Part shown: one piece after another, positions 18,902 through 29,304 of the stretch
Layout of the letters: every line of letters starts with the position of its first letter
Position numbering within the stretch: the stretch's first letter is position 1
Assembly (NCBI RefSeq): GCF_030347965.1
Contig: NZ_JAQIBD010000001.1
Span: forward strand, 496,001-560,000
Origin: Sulfurovum zhangzhouensis
Lineage (GTDB): Bacteria; Campylobacterota; Campylobacteria; Campylobacterales; Sulfurovaceae
Direction of reading: 5' to 3'
DNA: 64,000 bases
Notes under the pieces: generated by a model
Told to the model about the DNA's origin: nothing
The model's input: the letters and a program-made list of their open reading frames with translations, nothing else
Databases searched by the model: none
Translations under genes and position numbers: made by a program

Positions 18902-19789
18902 TTATTTCATTGATTCCATACCACTGATAATCTCAATGAGTTCAGTAGTAATCGCTTCTTGTCTAGCTTTGTTGTACTTCACAGTCAACTTCTTAGCCAT
19001 CTCTTTTGCATTGCTTGTAGCTGCATCCATTGCCTGCATACGTGCAGAATGTTCAGCTGCAAGTGAGTCAATCAGTGAATAATACATTGTATATTCTACA
19101 TAACGCTTCACTAATGCTTCAAGAAGTGTATCATCCTCATCCGGTTCTACTTCAAGCTCTGAAGTTGAAACTTGGTCAAGCTTCAATGTAGAAGGATCTA
19201 CCGGTAGTACTTGCACTTCTCTGACTTCCTGAGTGATCATATTCACATATCCATTGTGAATCATAATGATCTTATCAGTTTCACCTCTTACATAAGATTC
19301 AGCAACTTCATTGATAAGAGTTGCGGCATCCGCGTAGTTTGGTGAGGCACTAAGACCAATCACTTCATTCATCATATCAATATTGTTGAATTTAAAGTAA
19401 TCAATACCTTTTCTTCCTACAGCTCTAAGACGTACTTTTACATTCTTAGCTTTATAGTCAGCCAACAGTTTATTTACTCTCTTGATCGTCTGTGCGTTGA
19501 AGCCGCCACAAAGACCTTTATCTGCAGTGATAAAAACAATGTCAACCACTTTTGGATTACTAGCATCCTTAAAGTAAACATTATCCAGACCATCTACATT
19601 GTTCTTCTGCATCTTCTGAGCAATCTCATTGAGAAGCTCAGTAAGTTTGTTTGCATAGACTCTAGATCTTTTTGCCAATTCTTCTGTTCTTCTAAGTTTA
19701 GCAGAAGAGACAAGCTTCATCGCGCGAGTCGTTTTCTGAGTATTCTTAACACTCGAAATCTTACGCTTGATATCTTTTAAATTAGCCAT
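18902..19789 (-). CDS. atpG: ATP synthase F1 gamma subunit
   Basis: 295 residues. The N-terminal KDIKRKISSVKNTQKTTRAM and C-terminal EAITTELIEIISGMESMK form the rotor coiled coil; the middle has ITADKGLCGGFN. Central rotor stalk, between atpA and atpD as usual. Confidence 0.95.
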   Translation of the reverse strand: MANLKDIKRKISSVKNTQKTTRAMKLVSSAKLRRTEELAKRSRVYANKLTELLNEIAQKMQKNNVDGLDNVYFKDASNPKVVDIVFITADKGLCGGFNAQTIKRVNKLLADYKAKNVKVRLRAVGRKGIDYFKFNNIDMMNEVIGLSASPNYADAATLINEVAESYVRGETDKIIMIHNGYVNMITQEVREVQVLPVDPSTLKLDQVSTSELEVEPDEDDTLLEALVKRYVEYTMYYSLIDSLAAEHSARMQAMDAATSNAKEMAKKLTVKYNKARQEAITTELIEIISGMESMK

Positions 19790-19801
19790 AATTAGCCTTT
19801 C

Positions 19802-21316
19802 TTACGCTTGAAAAGATGCTTTGAAATCTTCTAACGCTTTTCTCAACTCTGCATCTGCATCATCAGAGATTTTCTTTTCATTTCTAATGCTTTCAAGAAT
19901 GTTTGAATACTTCGCATCCATGAATGGCATCAATTCAGCCTCGAATTTAACAACAGATCCAACTGGAATATCATCCAAGAATCCGTTTGCACCAGCAAAG
20001 ATGATCACTACTTGTTTCTCGATCGCTACTGGAGCATATGGCCCTTGTTTAAGTACTTCAACCATTCTTTGACCACGCTCAAGCTGTGCTCTTGTGTAAT
20101 CATCAAGATCAGAAGCGAACTGAGCAAATGCTTGGAGTTCTCTGAATGATGCAAGGTCAAGTCTAAGTGTTCCAGAAACTTGTTTTGTTGCTTTAATCTG
20201 TGCAGCACCACCAACTCTTGATACTGAAAGACCTACGTTAATTGCCGGTCTGATACCAGAGTTAAAGAGGTCTGTTTCAAGGAAAATCTGACCATCAGTA
20301 ATAGAGATTACGTTTGTCGGGATATATGCCGCAACGTCACCTGCTTGTGTTTCAATGATTGGGAACGCAGTAATTGAACCTGCCCCTAGTTCATCGTTAA
20401 GTTTTGCAGCTCTCTCAAGAAGTCTAGAGTGTAGATAGAAAACATCCCCTGGGTATGCTTCACGGCCCGGAGGTCTTCTTAGGATCAAAGACATCTCTCT
20501 ATATGCAACTGCATGCTTAGAAAGATCATCATAGAAGATTACTGCATGTCTACCGTTGTCTCTGAAGTACTCAGCCATTGTTACACCAGCGTAAGGTGCA
20601 AGGAACTGAGCAGCAGATGAATCAGCTGCACCAGCGTTAACTACGATTGTATAGTCCATAGCACCATGCTCTTCAAGTTTCTTCACAGTTGCTGCTACAG
20701 TTGATTGTTTTTGACCGATCGCAACATAGATACATACAACATCTTGTCCTTTTTGGTTGATGATAGTATCGATTGCAAGAGTTGTTTTACCAGTCTGTCT
20801 GTCACCAATGATAAGCTCTCTTTGTCCTCTACCAACTGGAACAAGTGCATCAATTGACTTGATACCAGTTTGAAGCGGCTCATGTACAGATTTTCTAGCC
20901 ATGATCCCAGGTGCTTTTTCCTCGATAAATCTGTGCTCTGTTGCTTCAACAGTACCTTTACCGTCCATTGGCTCACCAAGTGGGTTAACAACTCTACCAA
21001 GAAGTGCATCACCTACTGGTGTTTTAAGAAGAGAACCTTCTCTTTTTACGCTCATACCTTCTCTGATACCTTTTGATGAACCAAGTACAACTACACCAAC
21101 ACTTGATTCTTCAAGGTTAAGTACAAGACCTCTTGCACCGTTTTCAAATTCAACTACTTCACCAGCCATACAGTTGTTTAGACCGTATACTGTTGCGATA
21201 CCGTCAGCGATACCTACTACTTTACCTACTTCGTTGATATCAACATCAATCTCAAAGTTCTCGATTCTCTCTTTGATGATCGAACTAATCTCATCTGCTT
21301 GCAATTTGTTTGCCAC
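19802..21316 (-). CDS. atpA: ATP synthase F1 alpha subunit
   Basis: 504 residues. The regulatory P-loop is [13 protein letters not shown], with the [20 protein letters not shown] stretch and [14 protein letters not shown] near the C-terminus. It forms the non-catalytic nucleotide sites of F1. Normal in length and position. Confidence 0.97.
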   Translation of the reverse strand: MANKLQADEISSIIKERIENFEIDVDINEVGKVVGIADGIATVYGLNNCMAGEVVEFENGARGLVLNLEESSVGVVVLGSSKGIREGMSVKREGSLLKTPVGDALLGRVVNPLGEPMDGKGTVEATEHRFIEEKAPGIMARKSVHEPLQTGIKSIDALVPVGRGQRELIIGDRQTGKTTLAIDTIINQKGQDVVCIYVAIGQKQSTVAATVKKLEEHGAMDYTIVVNAGAADSSAAQFLAPYAGVTMAEYFRDNGRHAVIFYDDLSKHAVAYREMSLILRRPPGREAYPGDVFYLHSRLLERAAKLNDELGAGSITAFPIIETQAGDVAAYIPTNVISITDGQIFLETDLFNSGIRPAINVGLSVSRVGGAAQIKATKQVSGTLRLDLASFRELQAFAQFASDLDDYTRAQLERGQRMVEVLKQGPYAPVAIEKQVVIIFAGANGFLDDIPVGSVVKFEAELMPFMDAKYSNILESIRNEKKISDDADAELRKALEDFKASFQA

Positions 21317-21339
21317 TGCTACTCCTTTCTATTTGATAA

Positions 21340-21867
21340 CTACAATGATTTCTTGATGAAATCGATAAGTTGTTCTTTAACTCTCTGCTTAGAGAAGTTT
21401 ACCTCAATACCCAAATCATCTACCGTTACACGTATTCCGTCCAAATCAGACTTCTCTTGAGCCAATTTGATCGTCGCACCTGTATACTTTTTAAGTGTCT
21501 CTTCAAGGTCAGCCAAAGCTGCATCATCTAAAAGATTTGAACTTTTTACTACACCTTCATATTGATTAGACTTTTTTTGAAGCTCTTTATTCAAAACTTT
21601 TGATACTACCGGAATAAGATCCAATCTTTTATTCTCACCAAGAATTTTGATAAAGTTTTTCATCGCTGCATTAGCACTGTCACCCAATGCTTTCAACACC
21701 ATATCAGTTTTTTTCTCAGCTGCAATAATCGGTGATGTCAAAGCATTCATCACTTCTTTGTTACAGATTACTTCTGATAATGTGCTGAGTAGTGCAGCAT
21801 CTTCTGCTACATCTTTACTTACAGCGCTGAGTGCCTGTGCGTATCTTCTAGCAATTAGTTCTTCCAT
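21340..21867 (-). CDS. atpH: ATP synthase F1 delta subunit
   Basis: 175 residues: an all-helical N-terminal domain (ARRYAQALSAVSKD) and the C-terminal GIRVTVDDLGIEVNFSKQ segment of the delta/OSCP family. It joins the peripheral stalk to the F1 head. Start and stop share one base with the atpF stop and start (overlap at 21867). Confidence 0.93.
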   Translation of the reverse strand: MEELIARRYAQALSAVSKDVAEDAALLSTLSEVICNKEVMNALTSPIIAAEKKTDMVLKALGDSANAAMKNFIKILGENKRLDLIPVVSKVLNKELQKKSNQYEGVVKSSNLLDDAALADLEETLKKYTGATIKLAQEKSDLDGIRVTVDDLGIEVNFSKQRVKEQLIDFIKKSL

Positions 21868-22421
21868 TATGCCACCTTCTTCTTCACAATTTCAATAACT
21901 TTAGACTCACCGAGCATAATGTCATCGTTTGTGATGCTTTCGCCAAGAACTTCATCAATCACTTCTCTAGCAGACTTTTTCTCTTCTAAAACAAGCTTCT
22001 CATCAAACTGTTTTTGCATTGCATTTAGCTCAGTCTCGTTTGCACGAGCAATACCCTCTGCAAGAATTACAGCTTCTTTTTTTGCATCTTCAATGATTTG
22101 AGCAGCTCTAGCCTCTGCTTCTTCAACACGCTCTTCAGCCTCTCTTTTCATATCTTTAGCAGCTTGAAGTTTCTCTTCAATCTCTTTAAGTCTAGACTCA
22201 ATCCCTGCTTGTCTTCCCTTGAAGAAATTTTTGATAGGGTTAGCCAATAGATAGTAAAGCAAGCCGGCAAAAATAATGAAGTTTACCAATCTTGGAACAA
22301 AGTCTGTCTCTCTACCAGTAATCTGGAAGTAGTGACTCTCACCAGCATTTCCACTTGATGCAAGAACAACAGCCGGAACCAAAAATAGTGCATATAGTGC
22401 CAATTTTTTCATTTCTGTCAT
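21867..22421 (-). CDS. atpF: ATP synthase F0 subunit b
   Basis: 184 residues: an apparent signal-like N-terminus (about 5-22), then a membrane span (about 45-62, NFIIFAGLLYYLLANPI) and a long charged helix. This is the longer of two b-type subunits; the hydrophobic N-terminal extension is typical of the Campylobacterota form. Peripheral stalk component. Confidence 0.9.
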   Translation of the reverse strand: MTEMKKLALYALFLVPAVVLASSGNAGESHYFQITGRETDFVPRLVNFIIFAGLLYYLLANPIKNFFKGRQAGIESRLKEIEEKLQAAKDMKREAEERVEEAEARAAQIIEDAKKEAVILAEGIARANETELNAMQKQFDEKLVLEEKKSAREVIDEVLGESITNDDIMLGESKVIEIVKKKVA

Positions 22422-22427
22422 TCCTCC

Positions 22428-22850
22428 TTATAGTTTGCTAAACTTAGCTTTTAAGCTCTCTTTGAAAAGAGGCATCTGTGAAAGAAGTGAGTTCTTAAGC
22501 TCTTCTCTATTGCTTGCTAGTTTTTCAACGAAGCTAGCATACTCTTGTTCAAGCTCACTCTGTTTAGTTTCGACTTTACTCGCAGCCAATGCCTTTTCAT
22601 CATCGATTGCTTTCTGTCTAATCGCTGCAGCTTCAGCTTTAGCATTGCTAAGAATATCATCTGCTTTAGCGTTAAGTTCATCGGTATTACCGCTCAATCC
22701 TTTTGCCGCTTCCAAATCTTTTGCTATAGAGTTATCCCTGTCATCCATGAACTTGATCAGTGGTTGAAATAGCATATTATTTAAAAGAACAATTAGGGTG
22801 ATGAATAGTACCAAGACAAACAACATTAACGGTAAATGTAGGTCAAGCAT
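22428..22850 (-). CDS. atpF': ATP synthase F0 subunit b'
   Basis: 140 residues: one N-terminal span (about 8-26, LMLFVLVLFITLIVLLNNMLF) and a long Ala/Glu/Lys helix. The second b-type subunit pairs with AtpF as a heterodimeric stalk, as in other Campylobacterota. First gene of the F-type cluster; the a and c subunits are not in the window and in this group are normally encoded elsewhere. Confidence 0.9.
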   Translation of the reverse strand: MLDLHLPLMLFVLVLFITLIVLLNNMLFQPLIKFMDDRDNSIAKDLEAAKGLSGNTDELNAKADDILSNAKAEAAAIRQKAIDDEKALAASKVETKQSELEQEYASFVEKLASNREELKNSLLSQMPLFKESLKAKFSKL

Positions 22851-22876
22851 TCAAACTCCTCATGTAATTTCGCGCT

Positions 22877-22882
22877 ATTTTA
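22877..22882 (-). promoter_or_regulatory. Candidate -10 box of the ATP synthase operon
   Basis: On the minus strand GGTAAAAT followed by the G/C-rich AGCGCG lies 27 bases upstream of the atpF' start. No clear -35 box is seen. 7-base inverted arms (CTCATGT 22859-22865, ACATGAG 22892-22898) enclose it. Confidence 0.4.
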
Positions 22883-22912
22883 CCATTTAGCACATGAGAA
22901 GTGGGTTAAATC

Positions 22913-23785
22913 TTATGCTTTTTTGAGGATTGATAAAAAGTTTTCAATTTCTTGAGAGGAGCTGAAACTAATTTCTACACTTTTTGATTTTATCTTATGT
23001 TTAAAAGGTAATGCAGCATTTATCGCTGCTTTATAGTCATCCATGAATGTAGATTGTGCTTGTGTTTTTGATTTTTGTTCATTATTGTTTTTATAATTTT
23101 TGACTATATTTTCAGCTTCTCGCACAGAGAGTTTTTGTCCTACAATACTATCAATAATTACTTTTTGTTTTAGTGCATCCAAGCCAACAAGTACTTTAGC
23201 ATGGCCTTGTGAAATATTTCCTTCAACTAACTGTTCTTGTGCATAATCACTTAGAGTCAGAAGACGCATAGTATTGGTGATCTGAGAACGGCTTTTATGA
23301 ACTATATCACTAAGATCCTCATGTCTTATCCCATGTACTTCTATAAGCTCGGCATAAGAGTTCGCCAGCTCTATCGGATTGAGGTTTTCTCTTTGAATAT
23401 TTTCAATCAGTGCAAGTTCACGCAATCTGATATCGTCGATATCAACATCGGCAATTATAGCTTTGACCACTGGGAGATTAGCAAGTTTATGTGCGCGTAA
23501 ACGACGTTCACCCGCAATAAGCATGTATCCATCACCCTTTTCAATTACTACAATAGGTTGTAGAAGTCCGTGCTCTTTGATCGACTCACTTAACTCTTGA
23601 AGTGCCTTCTCATCAAAGTGTTTACGAGGCTGAAACGGGTTTGGCGATATAGTAGAGACTTCTATCTCAGCTACTCTTGCACCTTGTGCTTCAAGTTCTG
23701 AACTATCAATCGAACTTAGATCCTTGGCATACGCTTCTTCCACTTCAGAGAGTATTTCCCCCAATCCTCTTCCTAATGCCATCAC
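22913..23785 (-). CDS. parB: Chromosome partitioning protein ParB (Spo0J)
   Basis: 290 residues. A ParB/Sulfiredoxin-type CTPase domain has GERRLRAHKLA (about residue 92) and ALIENIQRENLNPIE, followed by a helix-turn-helix (HEDLSDIVHKSRSQITNTMRLL) and a C-terminal dimerisation region. It binds parS sites near the origin and works with ParA. The frame starts GTG-ATG and overlaps the parA stop (TAGTGATG); the ATG at 23782 is the more usual start. Confidence 0.93.
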   Translation of the reverse strand: MMALGRGLGEILSEVEEAYAKDLSSIDSSELEAQGARVAEIEVSTISPNPFQPRKHFDEKALQELSESIKEHGLLQPIVVIEKGDGYMLIAGERRLRAHKLANLPVVKAIIADVDIDDIRLRELALIENIQRENLNPIELANSYAELIEVHGIRHEDLSDIVHKSRSQITNTMRLLTLSDYAQEQLVEGNISQGHAKVLVGLDALKQKVIIDSIVGQKLSVREAENIVKNYKNNNEQKSKTQAQSTFMDDYKAAINAALPFKHKIKSKSVEISFSSSQEIENFLSILKKA

Positions 23786-24570
23786 TAGTTCCTGATAATA
23801 ACGTTTGCGAGTTCACTATAAGCTACAGAACCTTTGGAACTTGCTGCATACTCAGATATAGGTTTACCGAAACTTGGTGATTCAGCTATTTTAACATTAC
23901 GAGGGATAACGATACACTCTTTACTCTTACTAATGTGAAAGAGTTTATCTTTAAAATGGTGTGTTAGATCTGCTAACACCTGCTTTGAAAGGTTATTCTG
24001 ATTTGAATACATTGTAGGCAGGAATCCCTTGATCTTCAGTTTAGGATTAATCGTTTTTTTCAAAAGACTAACAGTATTCAGTAACTGAGCAAGTCCTTCT
24101 AATGCAAAGAATTCACACTGAATCGGGATAATAACAGAATCTGATGCAGAGAGTGCATTAATGGTAATAGGACCGAGTGCAGGCGGCGAATCAATAATGA
24201 TATAGTCATATCTATCTGCAATCTCTTTGATCTTCTCTTTTAGGATCAATTCTCTATTTTTCTTCTTTGGTGAATAAAATTCTTTTTCTATCCCAACCAA
24301 GCCGATATTTGAAGGTACGATGTGAAGTTTTTTTATTTCAGTTTTCAGTATCACTTCTGAGAACTTTTTACTTCCTATCAATACATGATAGACATTGAAC
24401 TCATAGTCTCCTCTAGTAAACCCTAAACTAGTCGTTGCATTAGACTGAGGATCTATATCGATAAGAAGAACTTTTTTATCTTTCTGTGCCAACGAAGCTG
24501 CTAAATTTACAGCAGTTGTTGTTTTTCCGACGCCACCTTTTTGATTGGCAATACTTATTACTTCACTCAT
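23785..24570 (-). CDS. parA: Chromosome partitioning ATPase ParA (Soj)
   Basis: 261 residues with the deviant Walker A KGGVGKTTTAVN at residues about 10-21, the A' box LIDIDPQSNATTS and Walker B YIIIDSPPALG. It drives origin segregation with ParB on the nucleoid. It overlaps the birA stop by 4 bases and ParB by 1 base. Confidence 0.95.
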   Translation of the reverse strand: MSEVISIANQKGGVGKTTTAVNLAASLAQKDKKVLLIDIDPQSNATTSLGFTRGDYEFNVYHVLIGSKKFSEVILKTEIKKLHIVPSNIGLVGIEKEFYSPKKKNRELILKEKIKEIADRYDYIIIDSPPALGPITINALSASDSVIIPIQCEFFALEGLAQLLNTVSLLKKTINPKLKIKGFLPTMYSNQNNLSKQVLADLTHHFKDKLFHISKSKECIVIPRNVKIAESPSFGKPISEYAASSKGSVAYSELANVIIRN

Positions 24571-25202
24571 CGTAAACTATACACCTTCTTCCCATTAATT
24601 AGTAATGAGCCATCTTCCTCTAATATAGCGTCTGACAGGCTCTTTTTGAGGTTTTCAACGTGCACTGAGAACCTTCTACTTAATTCAAATTCTACCTGAT
24701 ACTCACTAAAGATATCCTTCCATTTTGGAAATTTTTTCAGTGCAAAAAGATACTTTTCGAGTAATATTTCCGGATGAATATCGATGCCAAGGGCCTTATA
24801 GGCATTTTGTTCATTTTTTAAATTTATTCCAATTCCACACACTAATATTTTATCTATTTTTTTTGTGATGGTTCCGCCTACTTTTTCATCATTTAAATAG
24901 AAGTCATTGGGCCATTTTAACCATATTTTTTCATTATATTCCAATAGAACTTGTTTCATAATATATGAAAAATATATAGATGCTGAACTTAAAGGTAGAT
25001 CAGAAGGTAATTGGTCTAAAGAAATAGCGATAGAAGCAAAGAAATTACCTTTTCCGCCACTCCATGCATTATCACGGCTACCAATGCCGGCACTCTGTTC
25101 GTAAGCAATAACTGCACAAGGAGGGTTTAGTCTACCTGATTTTAGTTCATCAATAATATACTTTTGCGTAGAAGGAAGTATATCAAATGATATGATCTCC
25201 AA
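24567..25202 (-). CDS. birA: Biotin--[acetyl-CoA-carboxylase] ligase, short form
   Basis: 211 residues. The catalytic part has QSAGIGSRDNAWSGGKGNFFASI and KWPNDFYLNDEKVGGTI. It lacks the N-terminal DNA-binding domain of E. coli BirA, so it is a ligase and not a repressor. It overlaps fmt by 20 bases and parA by 4, giving a tightly packed fmt-birA-parA-parB order. Confidence 0.9.
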   Translation of the reverse strand: MEIISFDILPSTQKYIIDELKSGRLNPPCAVIAYEQSAGIGSRDNAWSGGKGNFFASIAISLDQLPSDLPLSSASIYFSYIMKQVLLEYNEKIWLKWPNDFYLNDEKVGGTITKKIDKILVCGIGINLKNEQNAYKALGIDIHPEILLEKYLFALKKFPKWKDIFSEYQVEFELSRRFSVHVENLKKSLSDAILEEDGSLLINGKKVYSLR

Positions 25203-26097
25203 CTTTTATCCCCCTTCCTACACAATATGCTTTAGCTTCGACAGGCTTTTTAGATGCCGGCTGAATCGTTCCGATCTTAACAGATCCTTTACTACAACCT
25301 ACAATGACACTATCCTCTTCAAAGCCGAGCAGTTCAAAGGCTTTGTGTTCCTTTTCACTTTCAACCAGGCTTATCTCATCAAACTTTGTACCGTTGCTGG
25401 CAAAAATCCCCGGCCACCCTTCAAAAGCACGATATTTATTATAAAGTATCTGGGCATCAGCAAAATCTACTTCACCATCACTTTTCTTTATTTTTTTACA
25501 CAGAGTTGCTTCAGTATCATTCTGTGCATCAGGTGTAATGTCATTAAAGTTTCTAATTGTGGAAAGAGTCAGTGTGCATGCATCATTTGTCAGTTGCTCC
25601 ATCAATGCATGTAGTCTCATGTCTTGCGGGATCTCAAACATTATCTTTTCTAACATTGGTCCCGTATCCAACCCCTCTTCCATCAACATCGAAGTAACAC
25701 CTGTTACTTTATCTCCATTAAGCAGTGACTGTTGAACAGGAGATGCTCCTCTATATTTTGGAAGCAATGAAGCATGAAGATTGATACATGGAGCGATATC
25801 TAGTACGGATTTAGGGAGTAATTGTCCAAAAGCTGCTACGATGATAAAGTCAGGTTTTTGTGCTGTAATAGCTTCTACAATTCCCTCATCACTAAGTCTG
25901 TTTGGCTGTAGTACTTCTATATCGTGTTTCTCCGCCAAAACTTTGACAGGCGGCGGGGTAAGTATTTTTTTACGACCCACAGGCCGATCAGGCTGGGTAA
26001 GCACTAGACTTACATCCATATCATCTGCATCAATCAAAGTTGCTAATATCTCTTTAGCATAATGTGGGGTTCCCATATATACAATTTTGTAACTCAT
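25183..26097 (-). CDS. fmt: Methionyl-tRNA formyltransferase
   Basis: 304 residues. Formylates initiator Met-tRNA. Landmarks are the N-terminal YMGTPHYAKEIL, the catalytic region NLHASLLPKYRGASPVQ, then the C-terminal tRNA-binding domain from about residue 205 (KNDGEVDF-like KSDGEVDFADA). Located 8 bases after proB. Confidence 0.94.
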   Translation of the reverse strand: MSYKIVYMGTPHYAKEILATLIDADDMDVSLVLTQPDRPVGRKKILTPPPVKVLAEKHDIEVLQPNRLSDEGIVEAITAQKPDFIIVAAFGQLLPKSVLDIAPCINLHASLLPKYRGASPVQQSLLNGDKVTGVTSMLMEEGLDTGPMLEKIMFEIPQDMRLHALMEQLTNDACTLTLSTIRNFNDITPDAQNDTEATLCKKIKKSDGEVDFADAQILYNKYRAFEGWPGIFASNGTKFDEISLVESEKEHKAFELLGFEEDSVIVGCSKGSVKIGTIQPASKKPVEAKAYCVGRGIKVGDHII

Positions 26098-26105
26098 AGT
26101 CTCCC

Positions 26106-26873
26106 TTATTTGTTTGTTGTAAAAAGTGTTCCACCTTGATGCACTTTATCTATAAGAAAAGACTTTACATCACTCAGATCAAATCCGCTAGCAAGGAACA
26201 TCTCTCTATTATGTTTCATTAAAAAATCTGCTGAGAGTAGTTTTGTAACGATTCCGCCGGTCGCAAACTCATTATTAGGTGTATGTTCTGCTTCAAGTTC
26301 TTCTGGAAGTAATTCAGTTACTACTGCTCTCCTTTGTGCATCTTCATACCTATTTGGATCCTTATCATAAAAAGCATCAATATCCGAAAGGATCACCAGT
26401 AAATTTGCATCAAAATAGTGTGCAACGTGTGCCGAAAGTCTATCATTGTCACCAAAAACCAATTCATCAATACTTACTGTGTCATTTTCATTGATAATCG
26501 GTATAACTCCATTGGTCAATAGCGTATCTATTGCTACTTTCGCATGTGCTATTGGTTTTTCCGATTCGAATACATCAGCGCTCAAAAGTACCTGAGAACA
26601 AAAGATATCAAATATATCAAACTGTTCTTGATACATCTTAAGCAGTAGGGGTTGGCCAATTGCTGCAAGTGCTTGTCTGTTTGCCACAGACTTACGATCA
26701 AGAGGAAGTTTCGTATAACCTGCAGCTACCGCACCGGAACTAACCAATATCACTTCATATCCATTCGATTTCAACACTGTGATCAACTCTACAAGTGCTA
26801 ACATACGACGTTTTGCGATCATTCCATTCTCAGTAAGTACATGAGAACCTACTTTGATAACGACACGACTCAT
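26106..26873 (-). CDS. proB: Glutamate 5-kinase without PUA domain
   Basis: 255 residues, first step of proline synthesis from glutamate. The amino acid kinase fold is clear: [39 protein letters not shown] and the [10 protein letters not shown] block. E. coli ProB is about 110 residues longer because of a C-terminal PUA domain, which is absent here. Its start abuts the obg stop. Confidence 0.92.
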   Translation of the reverse strand: MSRVVIKVGSHVLTENGMIAKRRMLALVELITVLKSNGYEVILVSSGAVAAGYTKLPLDRKSVANRQALAAIGQPLLLKMYQEQFDIFDIFCSQVLLSADVFESEKPIAHAKVAIDTLLTNGVIPIINENDTVSIDELVFGDNDRLSAHVAHYFDANLLVILSDIDAFYDKDPNRYEDAQRRAVVTELLPEELEAEHTPNNEFATGGIVTKLLSADFLMKHNREMFLASGFDLSDVKSFLIDKVHQGGTLFTTNK

Positions 26874-27991
26874 TAAGCCTCCTCTTGTTCCTCTTCTTTA
26901 ACTGCTTTAACAAAATCATTCAAAGTATAACGCAATGCCTCAGTATTTAAGTGTGTTACCGAAGAAATCGGAATAACAAATAGAGGCTCATGTTGAGGAA
27001 GTTTTACACCAAAGTCTTTTTCAAATCCATATGAACTGTACTCTGGATTTGCCTTAAACTTATTGAGTGTTTTATTTGCACTCAAACCGATATCACTCAA
27101 AAATTTTTCAGTGAGTTTATTCACTTCTTCTACTGCAAAAGTATCCGTTTTAGTTATTGCTACAGCAAACTTACGTTGAGCCAGCTTTTCAGAATACCGT
27201 TCTAATTCTACGAGTAATGACTCATATTGATATTTCATCTCTCTATAATTTGCTGCATCTATCAATAAAAGCAGTGTTTTGGTTCTCTCGATATGACGTA
27301 AAAATTCTAAACCTAATCCTCTACCATCACTTGCACCTTCAATGATTCCTGGAATATCTGCCATCATAAATGAATCAAAATCCCCGACCTGAACTACGCC
27401 CAGTTTAGGTGTCAATGTAGTAAATTCATAGTTAGCTACTTGAGGTCTAGCATTTGAGAGCGTAGAGATCAGTGTCGACTTCCCTACATTTGGATACCCA
27501 ACTAATCCTACATCAGCAACCATTTTCATCTCAAGTCTGACATGTTTGGTAATACCCGGCAAACCAGGTTGTGCATATGTTGGTCTTTGGTTACTTGCAT
27601 TTTTAAAGTGCATATTTCCAAGACCGCCTTTTCCACCTTCTAGAAAGAGTACCTTTTCACCCTCTTCAAGTAGGTCAAAAAGCTCTTCACCCGTTTCTAC
27701 ATCGACTACAGTGGTTCCCGGTGGTACGATAATCGTCGTATCTTGACCCTTACGTCCATATTTTTTACGTCCCTCTCCTGGTTTCCCATTCTCCGCTTTA
27801 ATATGGTTACGCCCACGAAGTGCGGAGAGTGTATCGGTATTGTTGTCTACTATAAAATAGACTGAACCGCCACGGCCCCCGTCACCACCGTCAGGTCCTC
27901 CCTTTACAACAAATTTTTCTGTCCAAAATGAAACACATCCCGCTCCACCTTTACCTGAGCTTACAGTAAGCTCTACACTATCTACAAACAT
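26873..27991 (-). CDS. obg: GTPase Obg (CgtA)
   Basis: 372 residues. An N-terminal glycine-rich Obg fold ([12 protein letters not shown]), then a G domain with G1 GYPNVGKST (about residue 166), G3 DIPGIIEGA and G4 TKTD. It acts in large ribosomal subunit assembly and stress response. It is separated from rpmA/rplU by 232 bases that contain its own promoter, although the rplU-rpmA-obg order is the common one. Confidence 0.95.
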   Translation of the reverse strand: MFVDSVELTVSSGKGGAGCVSFWTEKFVVKGGPDGGDGGRGGSVYFIVDNNTDTLSALRGRNHIKAENGKPGEGRKKYGRKGQDTTIIVPPGTTVVDVETGEELFDLLEEGEKVLFLEGGKGGLGNMHFKNASNQRPTYAQPGLPGITKHVRLEMKMVADVGLVGYPNVGKSTLISTLSNARPQVANYEFTTLTPKLGVVQVGDFDSFMMADIPGIIEGASDGRGLGLEFLRHIERTKTLLLLIDAANYREMKYQYESLLVELERYSEKLAQRKFAVAITKTDTFAVEEVNKLTEKFLSDIGLSANKTLNKFKANPEYSSYGFEKDFGVKLPQHEPLFVIPISSVTHLNTEALRYTLNDFVKAVKEEEQEEA

Positions 27992-28054
27992 CTATAAAAA
28001 CCTTTAAATATATGAAAATCTCTCAAACTATCATGAAAATCAATAAATTGTAGA

Positions 28055-28060
28055 ATTATA
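28055..28060 (-). promoter_or_regulatory. Candidate obg promoter -10 box
   Basis: On the minus strand TTTTGGATATAATTCTAC contains a perfect TATAAT, 64 bases upstream of the obg start. The -35 region is only A/T-rich, as is common in this phylum. Confidence 0.5.
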
Positions 28061-28192
28061 TCCAAAATCAAAAAATAGTTATAATGAAGAGGGTATATAA
28101 AACATATAAAATACTATCTATAATCTCATAAAACTGTAAGTTAGCTATATGAAAATGAAAGAGTGATTGAAAATTGAATTTGACAGAAATGC

Positions 28193-28207
28193 CTGGCAAA
28201 AAGCCAG
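28193..28207 (-). terminator. Hairpin after rpmA
   Basis: CTGGC and GCCAG arms around a five-base loop, 16-30 bases past the rpmA stop, extended by one pair on each side. The following bases are T-rich but not a full T-run. Probably ends the rplU-rpmA transcript. Confidence 0.5.
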
Positions 28208-28223
28208 ACAGAAGTATTAAGAA

Positions 28224-28478
28224 TTATGCAGGTACTACTGATACTTTCTTTTGTTTAGCAGTGTGGTTTTCAAACTTAACAACACCTTCGATCATTGCGA
28301 AGATTGTATGGTCTTTACCAATACCAACACCATTACCTGGTCTTACTTTTGTACCTCTTTGTCTAATGATGATATTTCCCGGTACTACCGCTTCACCACC
28401 AGCTTTTTTAACACCTAAACGACGTCCCGCTGAATCACGGTTATTCTGAGTTGATCCCTGACCTTTTTTATGTGCCAT
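28224..28478 (-). CDS. rpmA: 50S ribosomal protein L27
   Basis: 84 residues starting [20 protein letters not shown], the standard bL27 N-terminus that reaches the peptidyl transferase centre, without the cleaved extension seen in Firmicutes. Directly after rplU. Confidence 0.97.
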   Translation of the reverse strand: MAHKKGQGSTQNNRDSAGRRLGVKKAGGEAVVPGNIIIRQRGTKVRPGNGVGIGKDHTIFAMIEGVVKFENHTAKQKKVSVVPA

Positions 28479-28499
28479 TTCTTCTCCTTCTTTACTTAA

Positions 28500-28805
28500 T
28501 TATGCGATTGAAGTAATTCTTACTCTAGTAAAGTCTCTTCTGAAACCTCTTTTTAGCTTAGAGTCTTTTCTTCTTCTTTTTTTGTAAATGATCACTTTTT
28601 TATCTCTACCTTCGTTGATCACTTCACCTTTAACTACAGCACCCTCTACAAAAGGAGTTCCTACAGTTAGTTCACCATTGTCGATTGCAAGAACTTCTTT
28701 GAATTCTACTGCAGATTTTGGCTCAAGATTCATATTGTCAAAAGCGATGATATCACCCTCTTTTACTTTGAACTGCTGGCCACTTGCTTTAATGATTGCG
28801 TACAT
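28500..28805 (-). CDS. rplU: 50S ribosomal protein L21
   Basis: 101 residues: [18 protein letters not shown] at the N-terminus and [20 protein letters not shown] at the C-terminus, typical of bL21. First gene of the rplU-rpmA pair. Confidence 0.97.
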   Translation of the reverse strand: MYAIIKASGQQFKVKEGDIIAFDNMNLEPKSAVEFKEVLAIDNGELTVGTPFVEGAVVKGEVINEGRDKKVIIYKKRRRKDSKLKRGFRRDFTRVRITSIA

Positions 28806-28840
28806 TGCAAACCCTTTACTACTAATTTTAAAAGTTCGTG

Positions 28841-28846
28841 ATTATA
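28841..28846 (-). promoter_or_regulatory. rplU promoter -10 box
   Basis: On the minus strand TTTGGGTATAATCACGA contains TATAAT about 36 bases upstream of rplU. The same 17-base context, with one change, occurs upstream of ileS. Confidence 0.6.
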
Positions 28847-28891
28847 CCCAAACAAGTTTTAATTTAATTTTAAACTAAACTTATTTTCCTG

Positions 28892-29281
28892 CTAGTATGT
28901 GTAATTTGCACCTGCCAACGCTATACATTCTATCTCAACAAGCACATTTTTAGGTAACGTTTTCACTGCAACTGTACTTCTTGCAGGTTTATGCAGACCA
29001 AAATAATGCGCATATACCTCATTCACTTTTTCAAAGTCATTCATGTTTGCTAAAAAGATTGTTGTTTTAACTACATCGTTAAAGTGCGCACCCGCAGCTT
29101 CCAGTACATAGTAAAGATTTTTCATTACTTGATGTGTTTGATGTTCTATATCACCTGACTCCAATGTTCCATCCGGTTTCAATGCGATTTGTCCTGATGT
29201 AAAGATAAAACCATTTGCTTCAATCGCCTGAGAATAAGGTCCTATTGCCTGCGGTGCGTCTTTTGTTGAGATTTCTTTCAT
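28892..29281 (-). CDS. ridA: RidA/YjgF family enamine/imine deaminase
   Basis: 129 residues. Removes reactive 2-aminoacrylate-type intermediates. It has the family blocks AIGPYSQAIEANGFIFTSGQI and the arginine/glutamate active site in ARSTVAVKTLPKNVLVEIECIA. Read alone or at the end of the metX transcript (23 bases after the lipoprotein gene). Confidence 0.92.
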   Translation of the reverse strand: MKEISTKDAPQAIGPYSQAIEANGFIFTSGQIALKPDGTLESGDIEHQTHQVMKNLYYVLEAAGAHFNDVVKTTIFLANMNDFEKVNEVYAHYFGLHKPARSTVAVKTLPKNVLVEIECIALAGANYTY

Positions 29282-29304
29282 TCTATTCTATCCTTTCTGT
29301 TTTT